A stretch of 64,000 nucleotides of DNA. It comes from an uncultured Cellvibrio sp. Its GTDB lineage: Bacteria > Pseudomonadota > Gammaproteobacteria > Pseudomonadales > Cellvibrionaceae. This document shows, one piece after another, positions 48,237 through 57,411 of this stretch. The notes beneath the pieces were generated by a model. That model searched no databases, was not told where the DNA came from, and worked only from the letters and a program-made list of their open reading frames with translations. Location: positions 96,639 to 160,638 of the forward strand of contig CALFXJ010000038.1 in NCBI GenBank assembly GCA_937958105.1, given 5' to 3'. Position numbers and translations under genes: made by a program. Position 1 is the first letter of the stretch. Every line of letters begins with the position of its first letter.

Positions 48237-48407
48237 CTATTGATTTATAAATCTAAACGTCAGATTTATCCGCTCACCAACGGGACGCCTGGTTTTACTG
48301 ATCTGGTGGAGCCAGTGGTGCTGCGTGGGACCGGCCATAATCAGCAGCGAACCATGACTCAAGTCCACTGCCAGGGGTGAATCCTGTAAATATTGGCTGG
48401 AAGTCAT
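48237..48407 (-). pseudogene. C-terminal remnant of an AlkB-type 2OG-Fe(II) oxygenase
   Basis: The minus strand reads a 56-residue frame ending HGSLLIMAG, TQHHWLHQI and ERINLTFRFI. This is the final strand set of AlkB-like DNA/RNA demethylases, including the distal iron-ligand His region and the Arg of the RxNxTFR 2-oxoglutarate motif. The first roughly 150 residues, including the HxD iron site, are absent: upstream is only about 90 bp before murB. The family match is strong and the gene is broken. Translation from the ATG at 48407 (TAGGGG nearby) is possible but would not give an active enzyme. The remainder of the 450 bp between murB and gacA shows nothing else I can name and should hold the gacA promoter. 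Confidence 0.75.
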
Positions 48408-48497
48408 ACCCCTATTAGGCGCTCCCGGAGCGGTCTGCGCAATGGGTGCTGTGGGGATGCGGAGTCCGTCGTGTGGAAAACGAGGATTCGCGCTGCA

Positions 48498-49520
48498 TCA
48501 AGGATAAAAGCGCGGCTCTGGCTCCAGTGCCACCTGGTATTTTTCCCATACCGAGGCCTGAATCTTCTTTGCCAGGTCCACGACTTCGTGACCTTTGGCG
48601 TGACCAGGGTTGGTCAATACCAGCGCCTGCTGGCCGTGCACGGCAACGGGGCCACAGACCTGTCCACGCCAGCCGGCCTTATCGATAAGCCAGGCCGCCG
48701 CGAGCTTCACCTGCTGCCCGTCTACCGGATAAGCCACCAGCTCAGGATACTGTTCCCGCAGGCGTTCATAGTGCGCAGTGGTGATGACAGGGTTTTTAAA
48801 AAAGCTTCCGACGTTTGGGGTCCGGGCGGGATCAGGCAATTTGCTGCTACGAATGTCGCAGATGATCTCACTGACCAGCTGCGGTGTTATCGCTTCGACG
48901 GGATGAGCGGCCAGCGCATCGCGCAAGGCGGGATAGGACAGGTTCAACCGCGGCTGCTTACGCAGCTTGAAGGTCACACTGGTAATCACATACTGGTCAC
49001 GCAGACGCCCCTTGAAGATGCTGTCGCGATACCCGAATTCACAGGAATCTTTGGTGAAGGTAATTGAAAGTCCGGAGCGGATTTCAATCGCCGTCAACTC
49101 TTCAAACACATCTTTAAGCTCGACCCCGTAAGCACCGATATTCTGGATCGGCGCTGCGCCTACACTGCCGGGGATGAGTGATAGATTCTCCAGCCCCCAG
49201 TAATGGAAATCCAGGCAGTACTCCACCAGCTCGTGCCAGTTTTCTCCTGCGGCAACGCGCAGCCAGATAAATTCATCATTCTCCGCAACCAATGTCTTGC
49301 CGTGCAGACGAATGTGAATGACCAATCCAGGGAAGTCATCACACAACACGATGTTACTGCCGCCGCCAAGAATCAGCAGCGGCAGCTTTTCGCTGGCGGC
49401 ATAGTTGAGTGCTTCAAGCAGCTCTTCTTCGTCGGCCACGCTGACGTAATACTGTGCCGTTACCGGCACACCGAGTGTGTTGTAATTTTGCAGATCAAAA
49501 TTCGGCAGAAAAAGCGGCAC
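48498..49520 (-). CDS. murB: UDP-N-acetylenolpyruvoylglucosamine reductase
   Basis: The 340-residue cytoplasmic flavoenzyme reduces UDP-GlcNAc-enolpyruvate to UDP-MurNAc in peptidoglycan precursor synthesis. The FAD-binding motif LGGGSNIVL is at 51-59. IPGSVGAAPIQNIGAYG (about 116-132) follows, then YRDSIFK with Arg165, and GSFFKNP with the catalytic proton-donor Ser239. The Tyr/Arg-containing insert marks type I MurB, as in E. coli. It is the last gene of the comEC-to-murB run, 10 bp after the phosphatase gene. Confidence 0.97.
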   Translation of the reverse strand: MPLFLPNFDLQNYNTLGVPVTAQYYVSVADEEELLEALNYAASEKLPLLILGGGSNIVLCDDFPGLVIHIRLHGKTLVAENDEFIWLRVAAGENWHELVEYCLDFHYWGLENLSLIPGSVGAAPIQNIGAYGVELKDVFEELTAIEIRSGLSITFTKDSCEFGYRDSIFKGRLRDQYVITSVTFKLRKQPRLNLSYPALRDALAAHPVEAITPQLVSEIICDIRSSKLPDPARTPNVGSFFKNPVITTAHYERLREQYPELVAYPVDGQQVKLAAAWLIDKAGWRGQVCGPVAVHGQQALVLTNPGHAKGHEVVDLAKKIQASVWEKYQVALEPEPRFYP

Positions 49521-49530
49521 AGTTATCTCA

Positions 49531-50010
49531 TCAGGCGCGACGGCGCTGTTGCAGTTGGCTTAATAAACCGGCGGAGGCATCCTCCACCAGATCAAGCACC
49601 AGATCGAAGCCTTCGGCTTCCCCGTAATATGGGTCCGGCACTTCGCGGTGCTGTGCATTCCCGGCAAAATCCAGGAACAGTCCCAGATGCCCCTGATAGT
49701 GACCCGGTGCCATGGCTTTCAGGTCCCGGAGGTTGGCATTGTCCATGGCGAGAATAAAATCAAACTCATCAAAATCAGACACATTAACCTGACGCGCACG
49801 CAGGTTCGAAAGATCGTAACCCCGCTTTTTTGCAGCGCTCACCGTGCGGCTGTCCGGCGCCTTTCCGATGTGCCAGCCACCGGTACCGGCTGAATCAATA
49901 ATGATCTGATCGTGCATCCGGGCATCTGTAACGACTTTGCGAAAAATACCTTCCGCCGTAGGAGAGCGGCAGATATTACCCAGACAAACAAATAAAACCT
50001 TGGTGTTCAT
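49531..50010 (-). CDS. Low-molecular-weight protein tyrosine phosphatase
   Basis: The 159-residue cytoplasmic phosphatase has the N-terminal P-loop CLGNICRS (nucleophile Cys9, Arg15) and the general acid Asp126 in DPYYG. These are the complete catalytic set of the family (Wzb/Etp/PtpA). Its substrate may be a tyrosine kinase of polysaccharide export, but none is in this window. It starts 4 bp after the kdsB stop, so the two are probably translated together. A ptp gene between kdsB and murB is also the order in Pseudomonas, as I remember it. Confidence 0.92.
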   Translation of the reverse strand: MNTKVLFVCLGNICRSPTAEGIFRKVVTDARMHDQIIIDSAGTGGWHIGKAPDSRTVSAAKKRGYDLSNLRARQVNVSDFDEFDFILAMDNANLRDLKAMAPGHYQGHLGLFLDFAGNAQHREVPDPYYGEAEGFDLVLDLVEDASAGLLSQLQQRRRA

Positions 50011-50014
50011 AGCA

Positions 50015-50776
50015 TCACGATTCCAACAATTGTTTTACACGCTGCAGGTCTGCTTCCGTGTCCACGCCACCGGGAACCGGCGCGCAGGCTTCTGCAACGT
50101 GAATGGTTTCGCCTTGCCACAACACACGCAACTGCTCCAGAGACTCAATCTGTTCCAGCTGCGACTGCGGCCAACCGACGAAACGATTAAGCAGCGCCAC
50201 GCGATAGGCATAGATGCCGATGTGGCGCTGGGCGGGGAAGCCATCCGGCAACCCCTGCACTGTGGGTGCGGCAAAATGATCGCGCGGCCAGGGAATAGAA
50301 GCGCGGCTGAAGTACAGCGCCCGGCCATTTTTATCAGCGACCACTTTTACAATATTGGGATTACGAAAATCGTCCAGTGAATGAATGGGTTCGCTCAAGG
50401 TAGCCACACTGGCTTCCCGTGCCTGAGCAAGGTTCTCCGCAACCTGATTGATCACCGCCGGCGGAATCAGCGGCTCATCGCCCTGCACGTTGACGACAAT
50501 ATCATCACCCTTCAGACCCAGCTGCTGCGCAACCTCCTGCAGGCGATCCGTACCGGAGTTATGTGACGGAGAGGTCATGCATACCTTTCCGCCAAACGCT
50601 GTCACCGCTGCTTCGATGCGCGCATCGTCAGTGGCAATGATCACTTCGCGCGCGGCGCTTTCGCAGGCACACTCGTAGACATGCTGAATCATGGGTTTAC
50701 CGGCAATGTCTTTCAATGGCTTCGCAGGCAGGCGGGTTGATGCGTAACGCGCGGGAATCACAACGTAAAAGCTCAT
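50015..50776 (-). CDS. kdsB: 3-deoxy-manno-octulosonate cytidylyltransferase
   Basis: The 253-residue enzyme activates Kdo as CMP-Kdo for the LPS inner core. Visible signatures are the nucleotide-binding IPARYASTRLPAKPL at 7-21, IIATDD, NVQGDEPLI (about 97-105) and FSRASIPWPRD. Length matches the family. It begins 20 bp after lpxK. The small Trm112/YcaR-type gene that often separates lpxK and kdsB is absent here. Confidence 0.97.
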   Translation of the reverse strand: MSFYVVIPARYASTRLPAKPLKDIAGKPMIQHVYECACESAAREVIIATDDARIEAAVTAFGGKVCMTSPSHNSGTDRLQEVAQQLGLKGDDIVVNVQGDEPLIPPAVINQVAENLAQAREASVATLSEPIHSLDDFRNPNIVKVVADKNGRALYFSRASIPWPRDHFAAPTVQGLPDGFPAQRHIGIYAYRVALLNRFVGWPQSQLEQIESLEQLRVLWQGETIHVAEACAPVPGGVDTEADLQRVKQLLES

Positions 50777-50796
50777 AGAAAAAATCCTGCTCAGAA

Positions 50797-51828
50797 TTAA
50801 TGTGTCAGTGCCGCCAGCCGGGCATCCAGCTCGCGCCAGAAATGTTCGGGCAAATCAGCGCCGATCGCTAGGTAATACCAATCAGCTTCAGCAAATGCCT
50901 GACATTTCACCGCATCTTTGGCTGTCATCACGATCGGCAGTGGCTCAGCGAAGGAAAAGTCTTCTTTCTGGTAGGCATGATGATCAGGAAAGTCGTACTC
51001 CACTGGCTGCAGCCCCAGTTCGATCAGCGTCTGATAAAAACGTTGCGGATTGCCAATGCCAGCAACAGCATTAACGCGAAGGGCCGTACCTTCATCATGT
51101 ATGCCGGACAATACAGGCAGTTGATCGGCAGGATAAACCTGGCCACCCTTCAGCGCATGCCACGCCTGCGGAACAATACGCATGGAGAAGGTTTTCTCTA
51201 CCGGCAACGCCAGGGATTGGCGGGCACTGTTCACCACCACAAAATCAACGGACCGCAGCCGCGACGCTGGCTCGCGCAAAGGGCCCACCGGCAGGCAGTA
51301 ACCATTGCCGAGGCCGCGCTGGCCATCAATCACCACAATCTCCAGCGCACGCCCCAGCCGATAGTGCTGCAATCCATCGTCACTCAAGAGGATATTACAC
51401 CCGATGCGCTCAAGTTCACGGGCAGCCCTGACGCGGTCCGCATCTACACAGACGGCACAGCCGGTCTGTTGAAAAATACTCAGGGGTTCGTCCCCGCTTT
51501 CCTCTACACGCGTAGCGCTGGTCAGCACCAGCGGGTAATGAGCAGCTTTGCCACCGTAACCGCGACTGATCACACCCGGCGTCCAGCCCTGTTGCTGCAG
51601 ATGTTTTACCAGCGCGATCAGCAAGGGAGTCTTACCCGTACCGCCCACAGAAATATTGCCCACCACCACTACCGGTAGCGGCAGGGTCTGCTGGACAAAG
51701 CGGCGGAGGTAAAAACGGCGAAGGCTGGCGATGAGACGGAACAACCACATCAACGGCAGGAGCACAAAGATCCATGTGCGCTTGCCGTACCAGGCGTTAA
51801 GCCAGAGGTTATGTGATCGTTGGGACAC
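50797..51828 (-). CDS. lpxK: Tetraacyldisaccharide 4'-kinase
   Basis: The 343-residue inner-membrane-associated kinase phosphorylates the 4' position of the lipid A precursor disaccharide. There is one N-terminal hydrophobic segment (about 18-36) and a Walker A GNISVGGTGKTP at 57-68. ISRGYGGK and LLSDDGLQHYRLGRALEIVVIDG carry the Walker B-like catalytic part. It sits between exbD (24 bp) and kdsB (20 bp) in one probable operon of LPS and envelope genes, a combination also seen in Pseudomonas. Confidence 0.96.
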   Translation of the reverse strand: MSQRSHNLWLNAWYGKRTWIFVLLPLMWLFRLIASLRRFYLRRFVQQTLPLPVVVVGNISVGGTGKTPLLIALVKHLQQQGWTPGVISRGYGGKAAHYPLVLTSATRVEESGDEPLSIFQQTGCAVCVDADRVRAARELERIGCNILLSDDGLQHYRLGRALEIVVIDGQRGLGNGYCLPVGPLREPASRLRSVDFVVVNSARQSLALPVEKTFSMRIVPQAWHALKGGQVYPADQLPVLSGIHDEGTALRVNAVAGIGNPQRFYQTLIELGLQPVEYDFPDHHAYQKEDFSFAEPLPIVMTAKDAVKCQAFAEADWYYLAIGADLPEHFWRELDARLAALTH

Positions 51829-51852
51829 GTGTGTACCTGCTCGGCTGAAAAC

Positions 51853-52278
51853 TTATTCCGTCTCCGGTTCGGGTTGACGCGATGTAATACTCAGTTGAAC
51901 AAATCCGAGCTGGCCGGCGGCATCCATAGCCGTGACTACAAACTGGTGTGGCGTCTGGGCATCAGCGGTAATACTCAGTGGTAACCGGGTATTGCCCTGA
52001 GACAGTTTTTCCAGCGCAGATTTCAGGGTCTCAATCTTATTGTTGACCAGGCTGTGGCCATTCACCGAGAAATGCCCTTGCGCACTGATCACTACATCCA
52101 GCTGCTCCTGGGTTTCGGTACTCGGTTCACCCACAGCTTCCGGCAGATCCACACTCAGGTGGGTTTCCTTGGTAAAAGTGGTCGATACCATAAAGAACAG
52201 CAACAGGATAAAAACCACATCAATCAACGGCGTCAGGTTAACGCCCTCTTCTTCTCTCGGCTGGCGACGGAATTTCAT
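51853..52278 (-). CDS. exbD: ExbD/TolR family biopolymer transport protein
   Basis: The 141-residue protein has a short cytoplasmic N-terminus with many Arg/Glu, one membrane helix (about 18-36) and a periplasmic domain. The helix holds the conserved proton-pathway Asp20 in NLTPLIDVVFILLLFFM. It pairs with the ExbB-like protein encoded 33 bp upstream to form a proton-driven motor. Motors placed beside lpxK and comEC in these bacteria have no firmly assigned TonB partner, and no tonB is seen here. It could equally be labelled TolR-like. Confidence 0.92.
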   Translation of the reverse strand: MKFRRQPREEEGVNLTPLIDVVFILLLFFMVSTTFTKETHLSVDLPEAVGEPSTETQEQLDVVISAQGHFSVNGHSLVNNKIETLKSALEKLSQGNTRLPLSITADAQTPHQFVVTAMDAAGQLGFVQLSITSRQPEPETE

Positions 52279-52311
52279 GGAGTCATCTTCGGGCTAACAG
52301 GATTCACGGGC

Positions 52312-52938
52312 TTAAACCACTTTTACATCAACGCGACGGTCGCTGTGCAGAGCGTCCACCAGCTTGATGGCTTCCTCTTCCATCGTCACCACGATGGAGT
52401 CAATCCGGCGCAGGAAGAAGCGATGGAAAATCATGGCTGGAATTGCCACGATCAGACCGGCCGCCGTAGTGACCAGCGCAACTGAAATACCGCCGGCAAG
52501 CACTTCGGTATTACCGGTGCCTTGCAGCATGATGGCATTAAAGACCTGGATCATCCCGATAACCGTTCCGAGCAGCCCCAGCAGAGGAGCAATGTTGGCA
52601 ATGGTGCCGAGCACGCTGATGTAGCGCTCCAGTTCGTGAACCACCTGGGTGGCCGCTTCCTGGATACTGTCTTTCATCACGTCACGGCCGTGACGGGAAT
52701 TACTCAAGCCGGCAGCCAGAATCTGACCCAGCATGGAGGATTGTTTGAGCTCACGCAGCTTGGTGGCATCGACCTGATTATTCTTGATCCAGCTCCAGAC
52801 CTGCGCCAGCAAATGACGCGGTGCAATCTTGGCCGGATTCAATGTCCAGTAGCGTTCAATACAAATGGCAATGACCGCAACAGAGCAGATAATGATGGGA
52901 ATCATTAACCAACCGCCAGACATAATGATTTCTAACAC
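52312..52938 (-). CDS. exbB: MotA/TolQ/ExbB family proton channel protein
   Basis: I choose the GTG at 52938 because an AGAGGAAG ribosome site lies just upstream. It gives 208 residues beginning MLEIIMSGGW, the usual family N-terminus. The ATG at 52971 adds 11 acidic residues that overlap the ribosome site. Three membrane helices are visible: about 10-27, then two in the C-terminal half within ISVLGTIANIAPLLGLLGTV and VALVTTAAGLIVAIPAM. The Ala/Gly/Thr-rich third helix is typical of the proton channel. It works with the downstream exbD product. Confidence 0.93.
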   Translation of the reverse strand: MLEIIMSGGWLMIPIIICSVAVIAICIERYWTLNPAKIAPRHLLAQVWSWIKNNQVDATKLRELKQSSMLGQILAAGLSNSRHGRDVMKDSIQEAATQVVHELERYISVLGTIANIAPLLGLLGTVIGMIQVFNAIMLQGTGNTEVLAGGISVALVTTAAGLIVAIPAMIFHRFFLRRIDSIVVTMEEEAIKLVDALHSDRRVDVKVV

Positions 52939-53089
52939 GTGATCTTCCTCTTCAAGCCGGGTAGTACCCAATGCAGGTTTTTAGGGGCGGTACATTACCA
53001 TATGCAACGAAGAAAACCATGCCGGGGTTCAGTTTTCAGATAAGCCTGAACCGGTTTCTGAACGCCGCCAATAGATGGCTGAACAAACC

Positions 53090-55420
53090 TTAATCAAACC
53101 AGTAACGCGGCCGGTACAGGCGCTGCTGCCGCACAGGTTGCAATGTACCTTCGTACCAGAAGAAGGATAGCGCACCACTCTCTGCTGTGTTGAATGCCCG
53201 ACTGCCCTGGGCCGCATAGCGCTGCACCACCTCGGGATGCGGATGGCCGTGCTGACTGCGATAACCTGCACTGTAAACCACGAAGTCCGGACGGGTATGG
53301 GCAACGAATTCGGCGCTGGAGGAACTGCGGCTGCCGTGGTGGGACGCAACCACCAGCGTGAGCGCTTCCGGCAGATGCCCCTCATTGATGAGCTGTTTTT
53401 CAACGCGTCCTTCGATGTCTCCCGGCAGCAATATGCTGTGCCCCGCGTACTCGATCATCAACACACAGGAGCGGTTATTGGTATTGTTGGCAACCTGCCG
53501 GAAGGCGGCACCAGTCGGCAGGAAACGAAACTGGGCCTGCTGCCATTGCCAGGCAGCATGGGCGTGACAGTCATGCACCGGCGCCCCCAGCAAGGCCTCG
53601 GCCTTACCCGGCTCACCAGCAATAATTTCCCCGACCCGCAGGTTTTCAATAAGGCCCTGCATGCCTCCGGAATGATCTTTGTCGTGATGGCTTATCACCA
53701 GCTTGTCGACATAAGCCACGCCCTGCTGACGCAGATAAGGTGCGACTATGGCCCCACCTGCCTCGAATTTATCGCTGTAGGCCGGGCCAGCGTCATAGAT
53801 CAGGCGGTGGCCTTGCGTCTCCACCACGACAGCCAGCCCCTGTCCCACCTCCAGAATCGTAATCGTCAACGGCGGAGGCGATTTGCCCGGCAGCACGAGC
53901 GCCGTGAGTAAAGCGGGATAACCGAGCCAGCGACCGGCAATCCCGCGCGGCAGCAATAAGAGCACAACACCCGCTGCCGCAACTACCAGCGCCCAGCCCT
54001 GCAGGCTGATGATCGGATTCAGGCGTGTGTCGGCCATGTCGAGCAGCCACTGCAGCCAGACGTCCAGCCCGCGCAATCCCCAATCCGCCACCCAGAGCAG
54101 CAGCTTGCTCAGAGAAGGAATCACATCCCGGATTACCGCCGCCAGCAGCAGCGCCGGAACCACAGCGGTTGTCACCAAAGGGATGGCGACAAGATTGGCG
54201 ATGGGTGCCAATAATGAAACGCTGTTCAGCAGAACTCCCAAGGGCAGAAACAGCCCGATAAAAACCGCCCACTGGCTGCGCAAGTGACCGTTTATCCATC
54301 GTCCAGTAGCCGGGGGTTGCTGCCTGCCGTAACGGCCGGCGAAACAAAACAGCAATACTGCCACCGCCCCGAATGACAACCAGAAGCCCATATCGTAGGC
54401 AGCTAAAGGATCGCTGAACGCGACCGCGAGGAGCGCCAGGCTGAAGACATGACTGATTCGATAGGAACGCCGCCACAGATAAGCCAGTTGCACCGCCAGA
54501 ATCATGATGACCGCACGCTGGGTCGGAAGGGTGAAACCTGCGAGAGCACTGTACAGCGCGGCAAAGCCGATTGCGCATAAATAACCGGGCAGCAGTGCGG
54601 GACACGAGTGAAAAGCCAGATTGATGCAACGGCCCAGCAGACATCCAACGAAAAAGCCAGCCACGGCAATAAACCCAATATGCAGCCCGGAGATGGCCAC
54701 CAGATGGTTGACCCCCGTTAACTGCATACGCCGCCACTGTTCTGTATCCATCAGGGATCGATCACCGATCAGAAGTGCCAGCAACACCGGCCGTTGCGCT
54801 CCATCAGTGCTGGCCAGCAGCCAGTCCCGCAGCATTTGCCGGCGGGCTCCTATATCCCAGCTCCCAGCAGGCGCCAGCCTCTGCGTGTAGCTGCTTTCAC
54901 GGACATAGCCTGTGCCCCCGATCTCCCGGCGCATCAACCACACCTGATAATCAAAGCCGCCGGGATTTATAAAACCACGCGGCCGCTTCAGGCGCACCTG
55001 CCACTGCCATCGCTCGCCGCTGCGTACTGCAACAGGGTCTTTGGCATACCAGCTGATTTGGATCCTGGCCGGGAAATCGGCCAACGGGAGCGCGCCTTCC
55101 GCAGGCAGGCGTGCCTGCTCCACCTCGAGGATTACTCGCTGACGCCGTTCATCGTTCACCGGCAGATCCACCACCCGCCCGGACACCACGAGATCTTGCC
55201 CCACCAGTTCCTCAGGCAGCAGATTGGCCATGATGCCGTGACCATAAAACACGCCCCAAGCCATGCCGAGGCCAGCTGCAACGGGTATTTTCAACAGAGG
55301 AAAGCGAAAGATAAGTACCGCAGGCGGGAGCAGGAATAACAGCACCCAATGGGGTGGCAAGACCGGAAACATACCCACAACGAGGATACCGCCGGCCACA
55401 GCGAAAAGATAAACAAGCAT
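53090..55420 (-). CDS. comEC: DNA internalisation competence protein ComEC/Rec2
   Basis: The 776-residue inner-membrane protein forms the channel that moves transforming single-stranded DNA into the cytoplasm. Its layout is an N-terminal pair of membrane helices, a DUF4131/OB-like soluble part (about 60-190), the ComEC competence domain with many helices (about 220-500, including GVNHLVAISGLHIGFIA), and a C-terminal metallo-beta-lactamase fold. That fold has SHHDKDHSGG near residue 575 and ILLPGDIE further on. The metal-binding His/Asp set appears intact. This implies that natural transformation is at least genetically possible. It leads the comEC-exbB-exbD-lpxK-kdsB-ptp-murB run. Confidence 0.96.
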   Translation of the reverse strand: MLVYLFAVAGGILVVGMFPVLPPHWVLLFLLPPAVLIFRFPLLKIPVAAGLGMAWGVFYGHGIMANLLPEELVGQDLVVSGRVVDLPVNDERRQRVILEVEQARLPAEGALPLADFPARIQISWYAKDPVAVRSGERWQWQVRLKRPRGFINPGGFDYQVWLMRREIGGTGYVRESSYTQRLAPAGSWDIGARRQMLRDWLLASTDGAQRPVLLALLIGDRSLMDTEQWRRMQLTGVNHLVAISGLHIGFIAVAGFFVGCLLGRCINLAFHSCPALLPGYLCAIGFAALYSALAGFTLPTQRAVIMILAVQLAYLWRRSYRISHVFSLALLAVAFSDPLAAYDMGFWLSFGAVAVLLFCFAGRYGRQQPPATGRWINGHLRSQWAVFIGLFLPLGVLLNSVSLLAPIANLVAIPLVTTAVVPALLLAAVIRDVIPSLSKLLLWVADWGLRGLDVWLQWLLDMADTRLNPIISLQGWALVVAAAGVVLLLLPRGIAGRWLGYPALLTALVLPGKSPPPLTITILEVGQGLAVVVETQGHRLIYDAGPAYSDKFEAGGAIVAPYLRQQGVAYVDKLVISHHDKDHSGGMQGLIENLRVGEIIAGEPGKAEALLGAPVHDCHAHAAWQWQQAQFRFLPTGAAFRQVANNTNNRSCVLMIEYAGHSILLPGDIEGRVEKQLINEGHLPEALTLVVASHHGSRSSSSAEFVAHTRPDFVVYSAGYRSQHGHPHPEVVQRYAAQGSRAFNTAESGALSFFWYEGTLQPVRQQRLYRPRYWFD

Positions 55421-55626
55421 ATGCGTCCTTGAACCATATCATCCATGTAAGCGCATGATTATGCCTCACATGCAATCAATGGCAAGCACGCGTAGCTGGG
55501 GAACCTTGGGAACATCCTGCTTTCACAGCCTCGTGGCGCGTAGCCTAAGAAGCGGCTTCCATGTATATTGCGCGCCTCACTTGAGTTTTTCTGAGCGACA
55601 TCTTTCCCAACCACATACAGGCGCCA

Positions 55627-56172
55627 ATGGCACGTAAGCTACTCAGACGTTACCTTCCTACTGCAGCCAAGGTTAAAGATAATCCCTCACTGCATTTTCT
55701 CGGCGACCTGCTGCACGATCCCAATTTATTCCATCTGAACCGCCACTCAGTGTCGGTGGCCTTTTTTGTGGGCACATTTATCGCCTTTATCCCCATGCCT
55801 TTCCAGATGCCGGTCGCCGCACTGGCCGCATTATGGGTCCGCTGTAATTTACCTATTGCCGTGGCGCTGGTCTGGATCACCAACCCGCTCACCATGCCGG
55901 CAATTTACTTTGCGACTTATCAGTTCGGCCGCTGGCTGCTCAACGCCCCTCCCATTTCCTTTTCCATGGAAGCCTCCTGGGAATGGGTAACTAATGAATT
56001 CCTGCTTATCTGGAAACCACTCGTCGTTGGTTCACTGCTGGCGGGACTCATATTTGGAGCACTGGGCTACATTCTTACCCGGCTGCTGTGGCGCTGGCAT
56101 GTGGTGCAGGGCTGGAACAAACGTAAGCAACGTCCCAGACCTGTGAAAGATGAACCCGGCAAAGAGAATTGA
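55627..56172 (+). CDS. DUF2062 family membrane protein
   Basis: The 181-residue protein has a basic N-terminus (MARKLLRRYLP), then LFHLNRHSVSVAFFVGTFIAFIPMPFQMPVAA and WITNPLTMPAIYFATYQFGRWLL. This is the typical DUF2062 core of two or three inner-membrane helices. A further helix lies at about 135-155, followed by a basic tail. The function of the family is unknown. It is transcribed divergently from comEC, with 206 bp between them that should hold both promoters. Its stop codon directly abuts the stop of lolE with no intervening base. Confidence 0.88.
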   Translation: MARKLLRRYLPTAAKVKDNPSLHFLGDLLHDPNLFHLNRHSVSVAFFVGTFIAFIPMPFQMPVAALAALWVRCNLPIAVALVWITNPLTMPAIYFATYQFGRWLLNAPPISFSMEASWEWVTNEFLLIWKPLVVGSLLAGLIFGALGYILTRLLWRWHVVQGWNKRKQRPRPVKDEPGKEN

Positions 56173-57408
56173 TTATTCGTAACGCAGCGCTTCTGCCGGC
56201 TGAACGCGGCTCGCCCGCCAGGCGGGGTAAAGCGAAGCAAAGAAGCTGATGATCAGGGCGGTGACCGCAATCTGCGCTACGTCCGACCATTGCAGGTCCG
56301 AAGGCAGATAACTGATGGGGTAGACGTCTGACTCCAGAAAGCGAACATTAAAAACCCGCTCCAGCCATTGCACCACGTCCGTCACGCACAACGACAACAC
56401 CACACCCACGACAACGCCCAGCGAGGTTCCGATCAAACCGATCAGGCCACCCTGTACCATGAATATTCCGATGATCTCGCCCGTGGAGGCACCCAGCGTG
56501 CGCAGGATCGCAATATCCCCCTGCTTATCTACCACCACCATGATCAACGTCGAAACCAGATTAAACGCGGCGATGGCGATGATCAGGAACAGCAGCATCT
56601 CCACCAGGTTTTTCGACATGTGGATGGCCTCGTAGAGGTTGCCTTGGGTGCGGGTCCAGTCTGATCCATAAAAACCCGGCGGCAGAGAAATGACCAGCTC
56701 TCGCACCAGACGCGGCGCGGCGAACAGGTCATCCACCTGCAGACGGATGCCGGTCACCGCCCCCGGAAATTCCGACAGAGACGACGCCTGTTGCAGCCCC
56801 ATGAGAGCAAGGCCGTGATCGATTTCCGTACCACTGTCGAACACGGCCAGAACGGTCAGCATGCGGATATTCGGAGTCGGATTACCTCCCCCTGTGCGAG
56901 GGATAATCAGACTGACCGCATCGCCCGCCTCTACCTGCAGTTTTTCCGCGATACCCCGCCCGATGAGGATGCCCTGCTCCGCTCCGGTCAGCTGCTCAAA
57001 GCCTCCCTCGGGCAGATAGTCCTTCAATGACGACAGCTGCGCCTCCTGCTGCGGATCGATACCGAACAGATTAACGGGCGATACCCGCTTTTGATGGGCC
57101 AGCAACCCCTGCAACTGTACAAACGGGGCGGCGGCGATAACCTGAGGATGGGCTTGCAGTTCATCAATCAGCGGCTGCGGCTCGGTAATTCCGTACCGCT
57201 GGTAGATCGTGGCCTGGGGCATGATGCCCAGGATGCGCTCGCGCAGTTCCCGGTCAAAGCCATTCATGATGGACATCACCAGCACCAGTAAAGCGACTCC
57301 GATCACCAGACTGGCAATGGACAGCGAAGAAATAAACGAGACGAGCTGGCTGTGGCGGCGAGAAATACCGTAGCGCGCACCGACCAGGAATGTGAGTTTG
57401 TTCAGCAC
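56173..57408 (-). CDS. lolE: Lipoprotein-releasing ABC transporter permease LolE
   Basis: The 411-residue inner-membrane subunit of LolCDE extracts mature lipoproteins and passes them to LolA. There are four helices: one N-terminal (about 20-45, with MSIMNGFDRELRERIL after it) and three C-terminal (from about 270). A large periplasmic MacB-like domain lies between, and the C-terminus is PAEALRYE. The segment FLESDVYPISYLPSDL resembles E. coli LolE more than LolC, and it is the last gene of the three, as lolE is in E. coli. LolC and LolE are paralogues, so exact naming is less certain than the family. Confidence 0.92.
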   Translation of the reverse strand: MLNKLTFLVGARYGISRRHSQLVSFISSLSIASLVIGVALLVLVMSIMNGFDRELRERILGIMPQATIYQRYGITEPQPLIDELQAHPQVIAAAPFVQLQGLLAHQKRVSPVNLFGIDPQQEAQLSSLKDYLPEGGFEQLTGAEQGILIGRGIAEKLQVEAGDAVSLIIPRTGGGNPTPNIRMLTVLAVFDSGTEIDHGLALMGLQQASSLSEFPGAVTGIRLQVDDLFAAPRLVRELVISLPPGFYGSDWTRTQGNLYEAIHMSKNLVEMLLFLIIAIAAFNLVSTLIMVVVDKQGDIAILRTLGASTGEIIGIFMVQGGLIGLIGTSLGVVVGVVLSLCVTDVVQWLERVFNVRFLESDVYPISYLPSDLQWSDVAQIAVTALIISFFASLYPAWRASRVQPAEALRYE

Positions 57409-57411
57409 GGC

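Noticed and set aside
50035..50328. 97-codon minus-strand frame inside kdsB
   Set aside because: It is a shadow of the intact kdsB frame.
53029..53403. 124-codon minus-strand frame overlapping the comEC 3' end
   Set aside because: It is out of frame with comEC, is Arg/Cys-rich low-quality sequence and has no domain. The comEC frame there carries the conserved beta-lactamase-fold end.
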